Shown: positions 54,201 through 64,000 of the stretch, in pieces
Position numbering within the stretch: the stretch's first letter is position 1
Layout: the number at the start of each line of letters is the position of its first letter
From: Coprinellus micaceus
Taxonomy: Eukaryota; Basidiomycota; Agaricomycetes; Agaricales; Psathyrellaceae
NCBI GenBank assembly: GCA_951394405.1
Contig: OX596339.1
Coordinates: forward strand, 3,224,001-3,288,000
Reading direction: 5' to 3'
DNA: 64,000 nucleotides
Position numbers and translations under genes: made by a program
Notes under the pieces: generated by a model
Database searches by the model: none
Seen by the model: only the letters and a program-made list of their open reading frames with translations
What the model was told of the DNA's origin: nothing

Positions 54201-54987
54201 GATTTGCCGAAGAACCTGTAGTCTGCGGGGTCGATGGAAAGCTGCTTGAGGTTATCCGCCAAAATGAGGTGGGCATTGTCTTCATCGCCGGGGAGTAAGT
54301 TGCCCACACTGCGAATGGCGGACGTCATGAGAGAGTGTGCATCCGACAATTGCTGGTCTTTCGCGAATACGCTCGAACTGGAGCCTTCCCCAGGGTTAGC
54401 CAGGTCCAGCGACGAATCAAGCTCTCGTAACAGGTTGTCATCTGGGCATAGCTACGAATTACTCAGCGAGAGCGCTCAGAAACGGCTGGGAACACACACC
54501 TTTCTCAGAAGCTTTTCCAGCTTCTCCAGTCGATTCTCAAGGCCCTCAACGTATCTTGGCCTCAGTTAGCCTTCGAACCGAGTCACAGACACTGTGTACA
54601 CACACCCTTTCGGAGGTCCCCGTTTCTGAGATGTAAATCAGCGTTTGTCGTGGTCGAGACAAAAAGGCGCCTACCTTCGCAGCCTCGATATAGGTGCAAT
54701 CAAAATTGTACGCGATACAGTTCGAGCATCGGTTCCCCGGCATTTGAACGCCATCGCCTGAGGCATATTTATTTCAAGAGAGCCTATGAATACACTTAAA
54801 GGGCTTACACCGAACTGCAGCGGTGACCAGTACCCGTTCAGAGACCGGATGCTTTCACGAGGAGAGACAATTACGCACTCTTTTTCCTGCGACATATATC
54901 GCACGCCCGCTGGATCCTGCGTTTCTTGAGGCTCTGTGAGCCAGAACCGCCGTCTTTGTCGTTGTAGTCGCCTTCGTCGGACGACAT
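51256..54987 (-). CDS. Zn2Cys6 transcription factor 1 with 6-nt microexon
   Basis: Fungal-type zinc-cluster regulator. It starts MSSDEGDYNDKDGGSGSQSL, then KKRRIQRACDICRRKK. A 6-nt microexon (54809-54814) supplies IR and the first base of the third Cys codon; the next exon gives DGVQMPGNRCSNCIAYNFDC. Then come a dimerisation coiled coil RYVEGLENRLEKLEKLLRK and the Fungal_trans domain: YFSCVNLYLPLLHRPTFERL, STVLLVCAVGSRFSDDPRV, MDRMVSAALGRPCAIQDE, MPIECDDEYWEHPDPEKRW and YYHIQILIHRPFIPSPS. The C-terminal third is Gln-, Gly- and Pro-rich (activation-type), with a last exon LDEWGSYLMNVSELTQGG ending HHHVSIQR. Target genes are unknown. Confidence 0.88.
54809..54814 (-). other. 6-nt microexon in zinc cluster of factor 1
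   Basis: The minus strand reads cag|TTCGGT|gtaag. Flanking introns are 54878-54815 (64 nt, gtgcgt...gcag) and 54808-54758 (51 nt, gtaag...cag). Joining A|TT-CGG-T|GC gives Ile-Arg-Cys and restores C-x2-C-x6-C. Skipping gives AGC (Ser) instead of Cys. Confidence 0.8.
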
Positions 54988-55877
54988 GGGGAATGTCGAG
55001 GATGATCAATTGAGGGTAGGAGACCAAGGACAGTGTTTCACCTTGTTTACATTTATGGGACCGGGATCATTTAAGTTTCGGCACCCCAAACACAGCTTGG
55101 CCACGTCTCCGTGCCGCAGCCAGGGCGCAGCTCGACAGTGTGAGCATCGAGGCTCGACTCGCATACCTTATGTCATCGCCCGGGAATCTATACGGACTAT
55201 CAGATTGGCGCCGTGTCTATCCATACAAACCAATGTGGAAAATTCTTCCGAAGCCAAGAGACCCCGAGGGAGTTACCGGTCGCGTGGGTTAGCTCGCAGA
55301 TCCACGGAGAGACATGGTCGTGTTGTCCCCTGAGGCCTCCCAAAACTCAAGAAACAAGGCAGGAACGTAGCTACAGGTTGGAAACACCCCCTACCTCATT
55401 TTGACAGGAATCTATCCGCTGACAAGATTCCCTGATTCCAAGTCTCGTTTCCGATTACTTTCTGACTCAACTGCCTCCTCCTGGCACCCTGCGGTCGCCA
55501 CATCGTTCGACTTTGGGCACTTTGAATTGAAGGAAACAGCCGAGGGGAGCGGCCTTTTCCGGCACGCTGGTAAGTCGAGTCACACCCTTTTGCCTCATGG
55601 GTTCAGGCTCGAATACCAAGCCTATCTTCCCGTGCTGATATGAAAGGCCGAACGCACCAATCCTCATCCGAGGGTTGGTCAAGGCGGACAAAAGAACGGC
55701 AGCCCAAAAGCCGTCCCGAACCCCTTCTTGGTCCCCCAAACATGTCAAAGATCCTGATAATATAACGTAGGAATACAACGAGGCATCCCCAACAATCCCC
55801 AAGGGATCATGAAAGAGGACGGACAAAGAAACGAAGATCGAGAAGCAACGCCTATCTGTCCAGTGCTGTAAACCCCT
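54988..55877. other. intergenic gap of about 0.9 kb between factors 1 and 2
   Basis: Promoter of factor 1 and 3' flank of factor 2. Short frames on both strands have no recognisable content. Confidence 0.45.
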
Positions 55878-58800
55878 TCACATCGATGGCGGCCCCGATC
55901 CGTACCCTGACTGCGGAGGGTTGGGGAATAGATGGTCCACAAGGTCATTCCTGCTTGTCAGGTCCACAAGGCCAGTAAGGTACTGCCAACTATCAAATCT
56001 ATTGAACGAACCGCAGTCAGCGCCCAAAGCGCGATCGTATCCATAGGATGAAACTCACGGCATGGTAGAAGACGTGTTGTCTCCGGATGTGTCGCCCTCG
56101 CCCATGGAGTTAGAATCGCCCATGGTCCCCGGCCAGAATGGCGACAACCCCTGGCTAAAGGACCCTGCTTGGAGCCAGTCCAGCTCGCCCGACGCGAAGC
56201 TATCAACGGCTCCAAAGTTGTACAAGTTCGGATCGAGGGCGGCAGACGCGAGCGCGCTCTCGTTCAGGACACCTGGATCATATCCCGAAGAACTGAAGAG
56301 CGAATCCTGAGCCAGTGCAGATCCCCCTGGAGCCTGCGGCTGCGGGGGTTGATAAAAATCAGTGCCGTTCCCTCCCCAAGGATCGCCGCCAGGTTGTTGA
56401 ATGTCCGTGAACATGAACTGCTGCGGCGTCTGCACACTGGCGGAAGGGCCCAACGTGAGGTCAGGCCACTGCGCACCAACATCTGGCGAAGGCGCAGCAC
56501 GACCGGTCTGTTCCTCGTAGCGGACGTCGTCTAGAGGCCCACTCCCCTGGATCGATGGTGATGGGGTGAAGTACACAGAGTCACCCACGGGGGACAGCGC
56601 TGCGGATGAGGATGCCGAATGGAACAGGGCCTGGGGTGATGGCGCGAAGGGAGACGGGGAGAACCGACTCATAGGGGACTGAACACTCGAAGCCCCCGGG
56701 CTGGGCTCGGTGTCCATTCTCGAGAGCTCCGCGGCGACAGTGTCTACCATCCCATCCTGAGGAATCAGGCTCTGCAACAGGTCCCTACAATCGACAGGTT
56801 AGGGTGTCATCGCCTGGAAGTTCGAAAATCCGCACCTTAGTTTGCCAGCAGCGTACCACCTCTTCTCGGCTTCCGCCAAAATCTTGAGGCAGCTATTCAA
56901 GTCGTCCAGGTCCGCCCTGAACATCTGCTCTGTCAACCTGCCTTTTCGGCGGTCCTCCCAGCCCTTCAGAAGGAGGACGACCGAAGCACTGAGGAGCTGC
57001 ATCTGGAACGAACATTGACTTCAACACGCAGTCCTAACCACTGACGCTGGCACTCACGGGCATTGCACTTGAAACCTCGCCCAACCTATCCACTTGGGCA
57101 AGCCCAACCCGGATGAGGGACTTCGCAGCACGGGTACAGATAGCCAACGATGGGAAGCTCGTGGTTGGGGTAGGGTTCCTAGGACTTGAGATGAACGGCC
57201 GATGCACGAGTATTTGCAGATTATAGAAGGATGCATGCAATATGGCCGACTGGATGAAAAACTCGACATTCGATTGTTGGGGATTCCAGCGCACTGTCAA
57301 TGTTGATGCGCGAGGTCAGTAGTTAAAAGGGGGTAGAGAGAAGGAGTCGCACGATGTGGAGGTATGTCTTCGAACCACTTGTTCAGCGCTGAGTCGATAT
57401 CCGAAACGACTTTGCCTTCCCACTGTTTCCTCGTCAGGCCCCCAACAACTTTTGCCTTTCTGATAGAGTACTGACAGGGACGTGAGCGAACGACTCCAAC
57501 CAATGCCGCATCGATATGGAATACTGACGAGCGTCCTCAAACAAGTGCCTAGGATCTGATTTAACTGGATAGTGAGGATGAAGGCGGTCATCTTGGAGGG
57601 CTTCCCTTCAGGTTGTTTGAACATCTTCGCCGGGTCGGGGGTGTCCCAATACTCGTCGTCGCACTCTTTCGGGAGGTCTGTGTCGAAACTTGGAAAGATA
57701 AGCACACGCTTGTTGGTCATGGAGTTGCCCCCGAAACTCACCACTCATCGTGCATGATGCAAGGCCGTCCCGTGGTTGAACTCAGTTGGCGGTCCAGCGT
57801 GACTAGGACCCTGATTCAAAGTCAATGGCGTGCCCACAAACTAGTTCATGAGATACGAACCAAAATGCCCGTTTCCTCAGGTCCTCTTGTTTAACACTCT
57901 CTGGCTCCACAGGTGAGAAATCCGCCCTTCGATGTGCGCCTACGTCCAGCCCCAAACGGATGCCAATCCCAATCACGACCCACGATGCCTGCGGTAATGA
58001 CGTCCCACTCAAGTATTCCGCTGCCAGCTAAAGGAAATGCCGGAGTCAGCAAGGAGGACGAGCGGTATATGGACACTACGTACGCAATAGAATTGCAAAT
58101 CATACAACGTCGGCGGGAGCAAGAACAAGTGGTTGTCCATCAGCTTCCATGCCTGATCGAAGTACTTCCACCCTCTTGCTTGGTAGCAGAATGCACCGTA
58201 TCTCGACTGACTTTGAGGGTTGCCTCCTGAGCCGAGTGGTGGATTGTTAATCTCGTCCTCGACCTGCAACTCTTCCATGAGGAGATGCTCTTCTTCGGAC
58301 GCCCGGACTCTCGGATCTGCCGAGTATCTCGCCCCAAGCGCACAGACAAGGAGGACTGTCCCACGAAACGCAGCGTCTTGGCGGTGCAACCCCTTTGCGA
58401 TTTGGTTGTTGAGGGTTTGTCGGTGCAGAAGGGGTAGCTCGATGTTAATATACTTGAAGTAGTTGTCGATGAGGGCCTCGAGAAGGGCAGGTTCCGGAAA
58501 ATCGGGTTGGATCAGGGCATTCCTTTTCAATTCATAAGATCGAAACGCTCCTTTCTCCCACTGCAAGTGAAGAGAGTGAGCGAGCTGAAATTCGGACAAA
58601 TAACTCGCTACGTACGGGGCGTACTTGCCAATTTGAAGGCCGCCACCGTGCTGGATGGAAATGGAATGAGGGTCCCTCGGTGTCGCCATTTGCTGAGGGC
58701 GTCCCCCTCTGCCCATTTGTGGGCCCGACAGGTAACGAACGGGTGCCTGACACACTGGCAGCATCGCTGTCTTGCTCCATCTCTCCGTCGGATAATAAGG

Positions 58801-59885
58801 CGGTCCCGGCCTCGCGCTTGACTTTGATTGCTTGGTCGAGCATAGAACGAGCACTAGATTTTCCATAAAAGAATGGTTTTTGGGGGTTTTCGGTGCCATC
58901 CTCTTCGATCTTAAGTTGCGCTTCAAGGATTCCGGCCAGGTGGTCTGCTTCTGATATATCTTCCTGGTCTTCATGACCCCGGTCACTGTGGGGGTCACCT
59001 TCATCTGAGGGCTGGCGCTTATACGTCTGGACTAGAACCCCATTAGCGCGATGGACACGATACAGCCATTGGGAGCGTACGTCGTGCGACTAGGTCTGAT
59101 AGGTCCACGGGATTTCGGCCTGTCTTCTTAGCCAGAGCCTCGAGATCTACTAGGTCCAGGTTTGAGTTGGATGACGGCGCCACTGGGAGGATGACAGGGG
59201 TTATGGCCCCAGCAGGTGCGTCATCTGGATCTATATCAAGCAACTCTTCTCGACGACGCGGGTCGGGGCAGAGCTGGAGCCTTGTCAGTGGATGCAAGGT
59301 AAAAGTGTCCCGGAACGCACCAATTCCAACAGTTTCTGGGTCCTTTGAAGTTTCCTTTCCAAAATCTTCACATGACTATTTTGAAACGTGAGCTCTGTGA
59401 CCCCTTCTCTTTAATTTCGCGACATACTCTTTGGAGGATCGTCGAGGCTGGGCACAGATTCGCCAAGACATGCATCAGAGACAGTATTTTAAAGCGACCG
59501 AGAATAGTCTTCACCTTATTAGCTTGCGTCAATGTGCACTCTATCTTGGCCGAGAAGCAATTTAAACACTTCTGCAGGTCGCCCGAGGGAAGTTCAACGA
59601 AGTCGCCTATGGGAAAGGGTAAGAAGGTGTGTGGTGGGGTTGGGTTACGATCACGCACATCGCACTGTTGACAGGGTTTCAATAAGCTTGGTCGAAGCTC
59701 GCATCGTGGTAGCACGCACCTTTTCGTTTCCTACAAGTGTCGCATGCCCTCGCCATTTTGCGCTTCTTCACCGCCGCCCCATCCTCGTCTGGTGACTCGC
59801 TCCCTGGTGAGAAAGACACTGTTCGTCGCGTACTGGGTCCTGGTTCGTCATCGCGAAAGCGTCCAAGGTTGGGGCGGGTCAACAT
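55878..59885 (-). CDS. Zn2Cys6 transcription factor 2 with 6-nt microexon
   Basis: Paralogue of factor 1 and closer to factor 3. It starts MLTRPNLGRFRDDEPGPSTR, then ARACDTCRKRK, a 6-nt microexon (59659-59664) giving VR plus the first base of Cys3, then DFVELPSGDLQKCLNCFSAK IEC. A coiled coil (HVKILERKLQRTQKLLEL) and LCPDPRRREELLDIDPDD follow. The Fungal_trans domain has YFKYINIELPLLHRQTLNNQ, GTVLLVCALGARYSADPRV, ARGWKYFDQAWKLMDNH, IGIGIRLGLDVGAHRR, LPKECDDEYWDTPDPAKMF and FYNLQILVHRPFISSPR. The C-terminus is Ser/Pro-rich with SVQTPQQFMFTDIQ, LNESALASAALDPNLYNFG and a last exon WQYLTGLVDLTSRNDLVDHL. Target genes are unknown. Confidence 0.88.
59659..59664 (-). other. 6-nt microexon in zinc cluster of factor 2
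   Basis: The minus strand reads cag|TGCGAT|gtgcgt. Flanking introns are 59719-59665 (55 nt) and 59658-59607 (52 nt). G|TG-CGA-T|GC gives Val-Arg-Cys and completes C-x2-C-x6-C-x12-C-x2-C-x6-C. The position and phase equal those of the microexon at 54809-54814. Confidence 0.8.
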
Positions 59886-60434
59886 GATTTCGAGTCTGCA
59901 GAGTATGCCCCAAGTTGAAGCTACTTAAGTGATGCTGGATGTAGGAGAAGAGGATGGATCGAGACTCACGATTGATGCGGGTGCATTATGTCGCACCGTC
60001 TCCACATCCAGCCCGCGTCTTTGTCGTGCACAGCTGCCACAGCATTCGAAATTACATGACTGCGGAAACCTTGAGAAGGCACAGGACGGTGCTCGCAGGT
60101 GCTGGGGGCCGACTCCCAACACGACGAACGGTGTCCTGTCGCCGTTCGGTGGCAGGTTCGTCCGCTGACCAAGGTCCATGACGTACACGTGTCTGCCACG
60201 CGATAAGATCATCTACCTTAGCGCTGATAAGATCGTTGGGCGCTTAATCAAGGCACGGAAGTAATATCGACGAACTGGATAGTGGGGGTCAAAACATTCA
60301 GTGGTATACAACTAAAAACACAGACAACAGCGCGTCCTAAGCCCCAAGGAGGAATCATGAAAGAGAACAAAGAAAGCAACCGAAGACCGAAAGCAAGATC
60401 TACGAAGTCTATACATAGGTGCTGTAAAATCCCC
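59886..60434. other. intergenic between factors 2 and 3
   Basis: Promoter of factor 2 and 3' flank of factor 3. GATAAG motifs lie near 60202 and 60226, and an exact copy of the dispersed 12-mer lies at 60236-60247. No gene was seen. Confidence 0.45.
60236..60247 (+). repeat. dispersed 12-mer TTGGGCGCTTAA, exact copy 3
   Basis: Identical to 4305-4316 and 36596-36607. GATAAGATCGT lies immediately upstream; a related GATAAGATCGT is also present about 20 bases upstream of copy 1 at 4305. Confidence 0.5.
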
Positions 60435-63400
60435 CTACATCAGCGGTGCAGAAGCGTCCCCTGGCTGCGGAGGATATGGGAAAAGGTGGTCCACTAAATC
60501 ATTCCGGCTGGTGAGGTCCACGAGGCCAGTGAGGTACTCCCAACTCTCAAATCTGATGAACAACCGCAGTCAGCAAGCAAAGCAACCACGTTCGAAAGAG
60601 AAGGCTCACGGCATGGAAGAAGGTGGGTTGACTCCCGATGTACCGCCCTGGCCCGTGGTGGAGTTGGGGTCAGACGCCGTCGTCCCCGGCCAAAAGGGCA
60701 AAAATGTCTGACTGAACGGCCCAGCAGAGGAATCGAAGTCTCCGGGTGGCAAGCTATTCATCCCTGCCAACGTGAACAGGTTTGGATCGAGGGCTGCGGA
60801 TGCGAGCGCACTCTCGTTTAGGACTTCATAGCCTGGAGAGCTGAAAAAAGATCCCTGCGGTTCGAGCCCCATGTCAATAGAAGAATCCTGCCTCCGGTGA
60901 GATCCCTGGTGAAACTGAGTTTGGGTTTGGGGTTGATAAAAATCGGAGGGGGGAGCCCCCCAACCCTGGCTGGAAGGTCGTTGGGTGTCCGAGAACATGA
61001 ACTGCTGCGGCGTCTGGGAACCCGACCCAGAAGCGAAGATGGACCACTGCGCGTTAGGGTCTGCGGACGGCGCAGCACTGCTGCTGCTACTGCCTGAGAA
61101 GGGTGGTGGCTGTCCATAGTCACTGCCTGGAGGCACATTCGCTCGCGGTGGAGGCGAGGGAAACGGGCTGAGGAGCGGGTGGCTAGCCGCTGGTGATGGC
61201 CCGCCATGAGGTGGGGGGTCTTGCCTGGAAGGAACCCACCCTGCCCCACCTGATGATGATGGTGCGAAAGGGGACGGGGCGGACAGAGGAGGTGGCATTG
61301 TCGAGGCATTCGCGTGTGGTTGGGCACCCACCCCCGGCCGCACCTTCTTCGGGAGGTCGGTGACCACTGTGTTTACCACGGTTTCATCAGGAATCAAGGT
61401 TTGTAAAAGATCCCTGCAGAGCTAGGTCAGACAGGACATCATCAGACTAGAACACCAGCTCCCTCACCGAAGCCTGCCAGCAGAGTACCACCGCTTCTCC
61501 GCCGAAGCCAATATCTTCAAGCAACTATTCAGATCGGCCATGTCCATTCTGAAGGACTGCTGGGTCAACTTTCCGACTCGACGGTCGTCCCACATCCTCA
61601 GGAGCAGAATCACTGCAGCGCCAAGGAGTTGGAGCTATAATTTAGCGCCTGGTCAGTTAGTTTCAAACGTTAGCCATTCCGCAGTACTCACAGGCATGGT
61701 ACTTGATACTTCACCCAACCTGGCCAGCTGGGCGAGCCCTATGTGGATGAGCGACCTCGCGGCATGCGTACAGATCGACAAGGACGGAAAGTCCACTTTC
61801 GGTGTAGGGTGACCGGGAGACGGGATGAACGGCCGATGGACGAGGATCTGCATGTAGTAAAACGCTGCGTGGAGGACGGCTGACTGCATGAAGAATTCGT
61901 CGTTCGGCTGTTGGGTGTTCCAGCGCACTATCAAAAGGCATCATGGGCAAACGGAAGAACGGTAAGCGGAAGAATAACAGACAGTGAGGTGGTATGGCAT
62001 GGAGCCACTTGTTTAACGCGGAGTCGATTTCTGAGACGACTTTGTCTTCCCATTGTTCTCGCATCAGGCCGCCGATGGTCTTCCCCTTTCTGGTAGAGTA
62101 CTACCCAGGTCAATCAGCGCGCGAGTCTTCCTCGAGTGAAATGCCACTTACGATCGTCTTCAGGCAAGCAGCCAGGATCTGGTTTAAGCGGATAATGAGA
62201 GTGAAGGCAGTCAATTTCGAAGGTTTGCCCTTAGGTTGCTTGAACATTGCAGGCTCGGGAGTGTCCCAATACTCATCATCGCACTCAATGGGCAAGTCGG
62301 CGTCGAAGCTTATAACGGTAAGCAGGGCTTTCAGAGCAAGTAATATGTGGCGGAGATGCTGCTCACCTTTCGTCGAGTATCGCACATGGCCGCCCCGTCG
62401 CAGTGCTCAATAATCGGTCGAGCGTTATCATTACCCTAAGTGGAACTCAGCGGCCTCAACGCATAGGAGATCCCCAAGGATGACGAACCAGAAGGCCCTC
62501 TTCCTCAGTTCCTCTTGTTTGACCAACTCGGGATCCGTGAAAAGATCCTTCCTCTGCCTCCGATGGACGCCTATGTCCTGACCCATCCGCACACCAATGC
62601 CAATCATGACCCACGAGGCCTGAGGTAATGACGTTCCCCTCAAGTACTCTGTCGCCAACTGAGTGACAAATTAGCATTGAATTCCGCCGGGAGAAGTAGC
62701 TGGGTGAGACGACTTACGCTATAGAATTGTAAATCGTACAACGTAGGCGGGGAGTAGTTCAGGTGATTATTCATCGACTTCCATGCTTGGTCAAAGTATT
62801 TCCAACCCCTTGCATGATAGGTGTTAGTTGACTTCCTGGAAGGGCTTCGAGAGTCGTTCGACGAGCTGGTTGGGTGGTCTTCGTCCTCAGCCCGCAGCTC
62901 CGCCATAAATCGCCGCTCTTCTTCGCAAGCGTTCCGCGCCTCCGATTCAGACACCTGGACTCGAGGATCTGCCGAGTACCTCGCGCCCAGTGAGCATACG
63001 AGGAGGACGGTAGCACCAAACGCGGCATCTCGTCGATGCAGACCCTCCGCAATCTCCTTCTCAAATGTTGGCCTATGAAGGAGTGGCAGCTCAGAGTTGA
63101 TGTACTTGAAGTAGTTGCCTACGAGCGATTTAAGAAGCCCAGGTTCAGGGAAGTCGAACGGGGGCGCGCCGTCCCTTTGGTAGTCGTGGGGTCGGAATGC
63201 TCGCCTCTCCCACTGGCGTAATTGGGTGAGGTTAAGGCACGGAATGAATAGCGATCACGTACGGGAAGTATTTGCCAATATTCCGGGCGCGACTGGGGTA
63301 GAAGGGCGTCGGGGCGGTACCGGAGGTGCCCCTGACGAGTCTGTTCCATATCGACATCGAGAGTCGCGCGCAAGGACTCCCCAGTTGGATATCCGTCGGG

Positions 63401-64000
63401 GGCTAAAAGGATGCTCAGAGCGCCGGCAGAATTATCCATCTCCGTATCCCTCTCACTATTACTGGCCGGACTAGCGGAGGAGGCGGGGGTCATAGACTGG
63501 TTCTTGGCTTTGACGACCTGCGCTAGTAGAGCCCGAGTACTAGATTTCCCGAGGTAGAAGGGTTTGATAAACCTGTCATCTTCTGGGTCTTCCTCTTTGA
63601 TCCTGAACTGCTCTTCCGTGATCATGGAAAGGTGGTCGGCGTCTGCATGATCCTCCTCGTCTTCCTGACGCTCGTCGGGCTGGGCGTCGTCCTGGTCTAC
63701 GGGATATCGCTTGTGCATTTGCACTAACGGGTATTAGCATGAGCCCAGGGGTCAAAGAAAGTTCAGGAGCGTACGTCGTGCGATGAAAACCGTCAAGTCC
63801 ACAGGATTTAACCCGATAGCCTTTCCCAGAGCCTTGACGTTTATTGGGTGGTCGGGGTCGATTGAGGATGCGGCTCGGACGTTGCTGGGCGTTAGGACTC
63901 CAGTAGGTATGTCTTCTGAATCTCCTTCAAGGAGATCTTCCCGAAGCTGGGGATCGGGGCAGAGCTGTTTACTGTGAGTAGACTGATGACCGGCGAGAAT
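60435..64000 (-). CDS. Zn2Cys6-family transcription factor 3, N-terminus beyond the window
   Basis: Partial; the zinc cluster lies upstream of position 64000 and is not visible. The visible part begins LCPDPQLREDLLEGDSED and NPVDLTVFIARR, matching factor 2. An acidic stretch (DDAQPDERQEDEEDHADADH) follows, then the Fungal_trans domain: PFYLGKSSTRALLAQVVKAK, YFKYINSELPLLHRPTFEKE, ARGWKYFDQAWKSMNNH, IGIGVRMGQDIGVHRRQRKD, LPIECDDEYWDTPEPAMF and FYYMQILVHRPFIPSPG. The C-terminus has SQTPQQFMFSDTQ and LNESALASAALDPNLFTLAG, with a last exon WEYLTGLVDLTSRNDLVDHL ending DASAPLM. It is intact as far as seen. The close match to factor 2 throughout shows a tandem duplication. Confidence 0.85.

Noticed and set aside
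63120..64000. Factor 3 lacking a zinc cluster
   Set aside because: Its first exons lie beyond the window edge, so absence cannot be concluded.

Overview
The window is genomic DNA of a filamentous basidiomycete, most likely an Agaricomycete. Genes are dense and cut by many 45-65 nt GT-AG introns. There is no plasmid, phage, CRISPR or rRNA signal and I found no tRNA. The content fits a wood- or litter-decaying fungus: AA9 polysaccharide monooxygenases, tandem P450s, expanded alpha/beta-hydrolases and the basidiomycete family DUF7918. Most of the window consists of tandemly or locally duplicated families; only a few genes are single-copy housekeeping genes. All names come from reading spliced translations by eye; no database search was run.

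Layout. 1-2.7 kb: a truncated AA9 gene fragment and a complete AA9 gene with a C-terminal CBM1-like module (both minus). 3.2-4.2 kb: PLP-homeostasis protein (YggS/PLPBP). 4.4-12.6 kb: four tandem medium-chain reductases (minus); the two middle copies are a recent segmental duplication that includes about 0.7 kb of upstream DNA. 14.2-15.4 kb: a further AA9 gene (plus) with an apparent one-base frameshift. 15.9-26.3 kb: three proline-iminopeptidase-like S33 hydrolases (plus) enclosing a tandem array of four DUF7918 genes (minus). 26.5-32.4 kb: an ADP1-like ABCG transporter and ALG12, divergent across a 201-bp promoter. 32.8-35.1 kb: an unrecognised disordered protein. 35.1-37.9 kb: two more S33 hydrolases (minus), one with a signal peptide. 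38.6-46.5 kb: three tandem cytochrome P450s (minus), with an isolated DUF7918 C-terminal mini-gene and a P450 tail remnant between the first two. 47.5-50.8 kb: two tandem ankyrin-MYND genes (plus). 51.3-64 kb: three tandem Zn2Cys6 transcription factors (minus), the last running off the window.

The two most interesting observations are these. (1) Two of the Zn2Cys6 factors need a 6-nt microexon at the same place in the zinc cluster. Skipping it stays in frame but removes two residues and turns the third zinc-binding cysteine into Ser or Gly, so splicing could switch DNA binding off. (2) The DUF7918 proteins share a C-terminal module made of a PsiKxE site, a short coiled coil, a basic KKR patch and a terminal (V/I)IDLT sequence that looks like a SUMO-interacting motif. 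That module also survives alone as a separate small gene near 41.3 kb.
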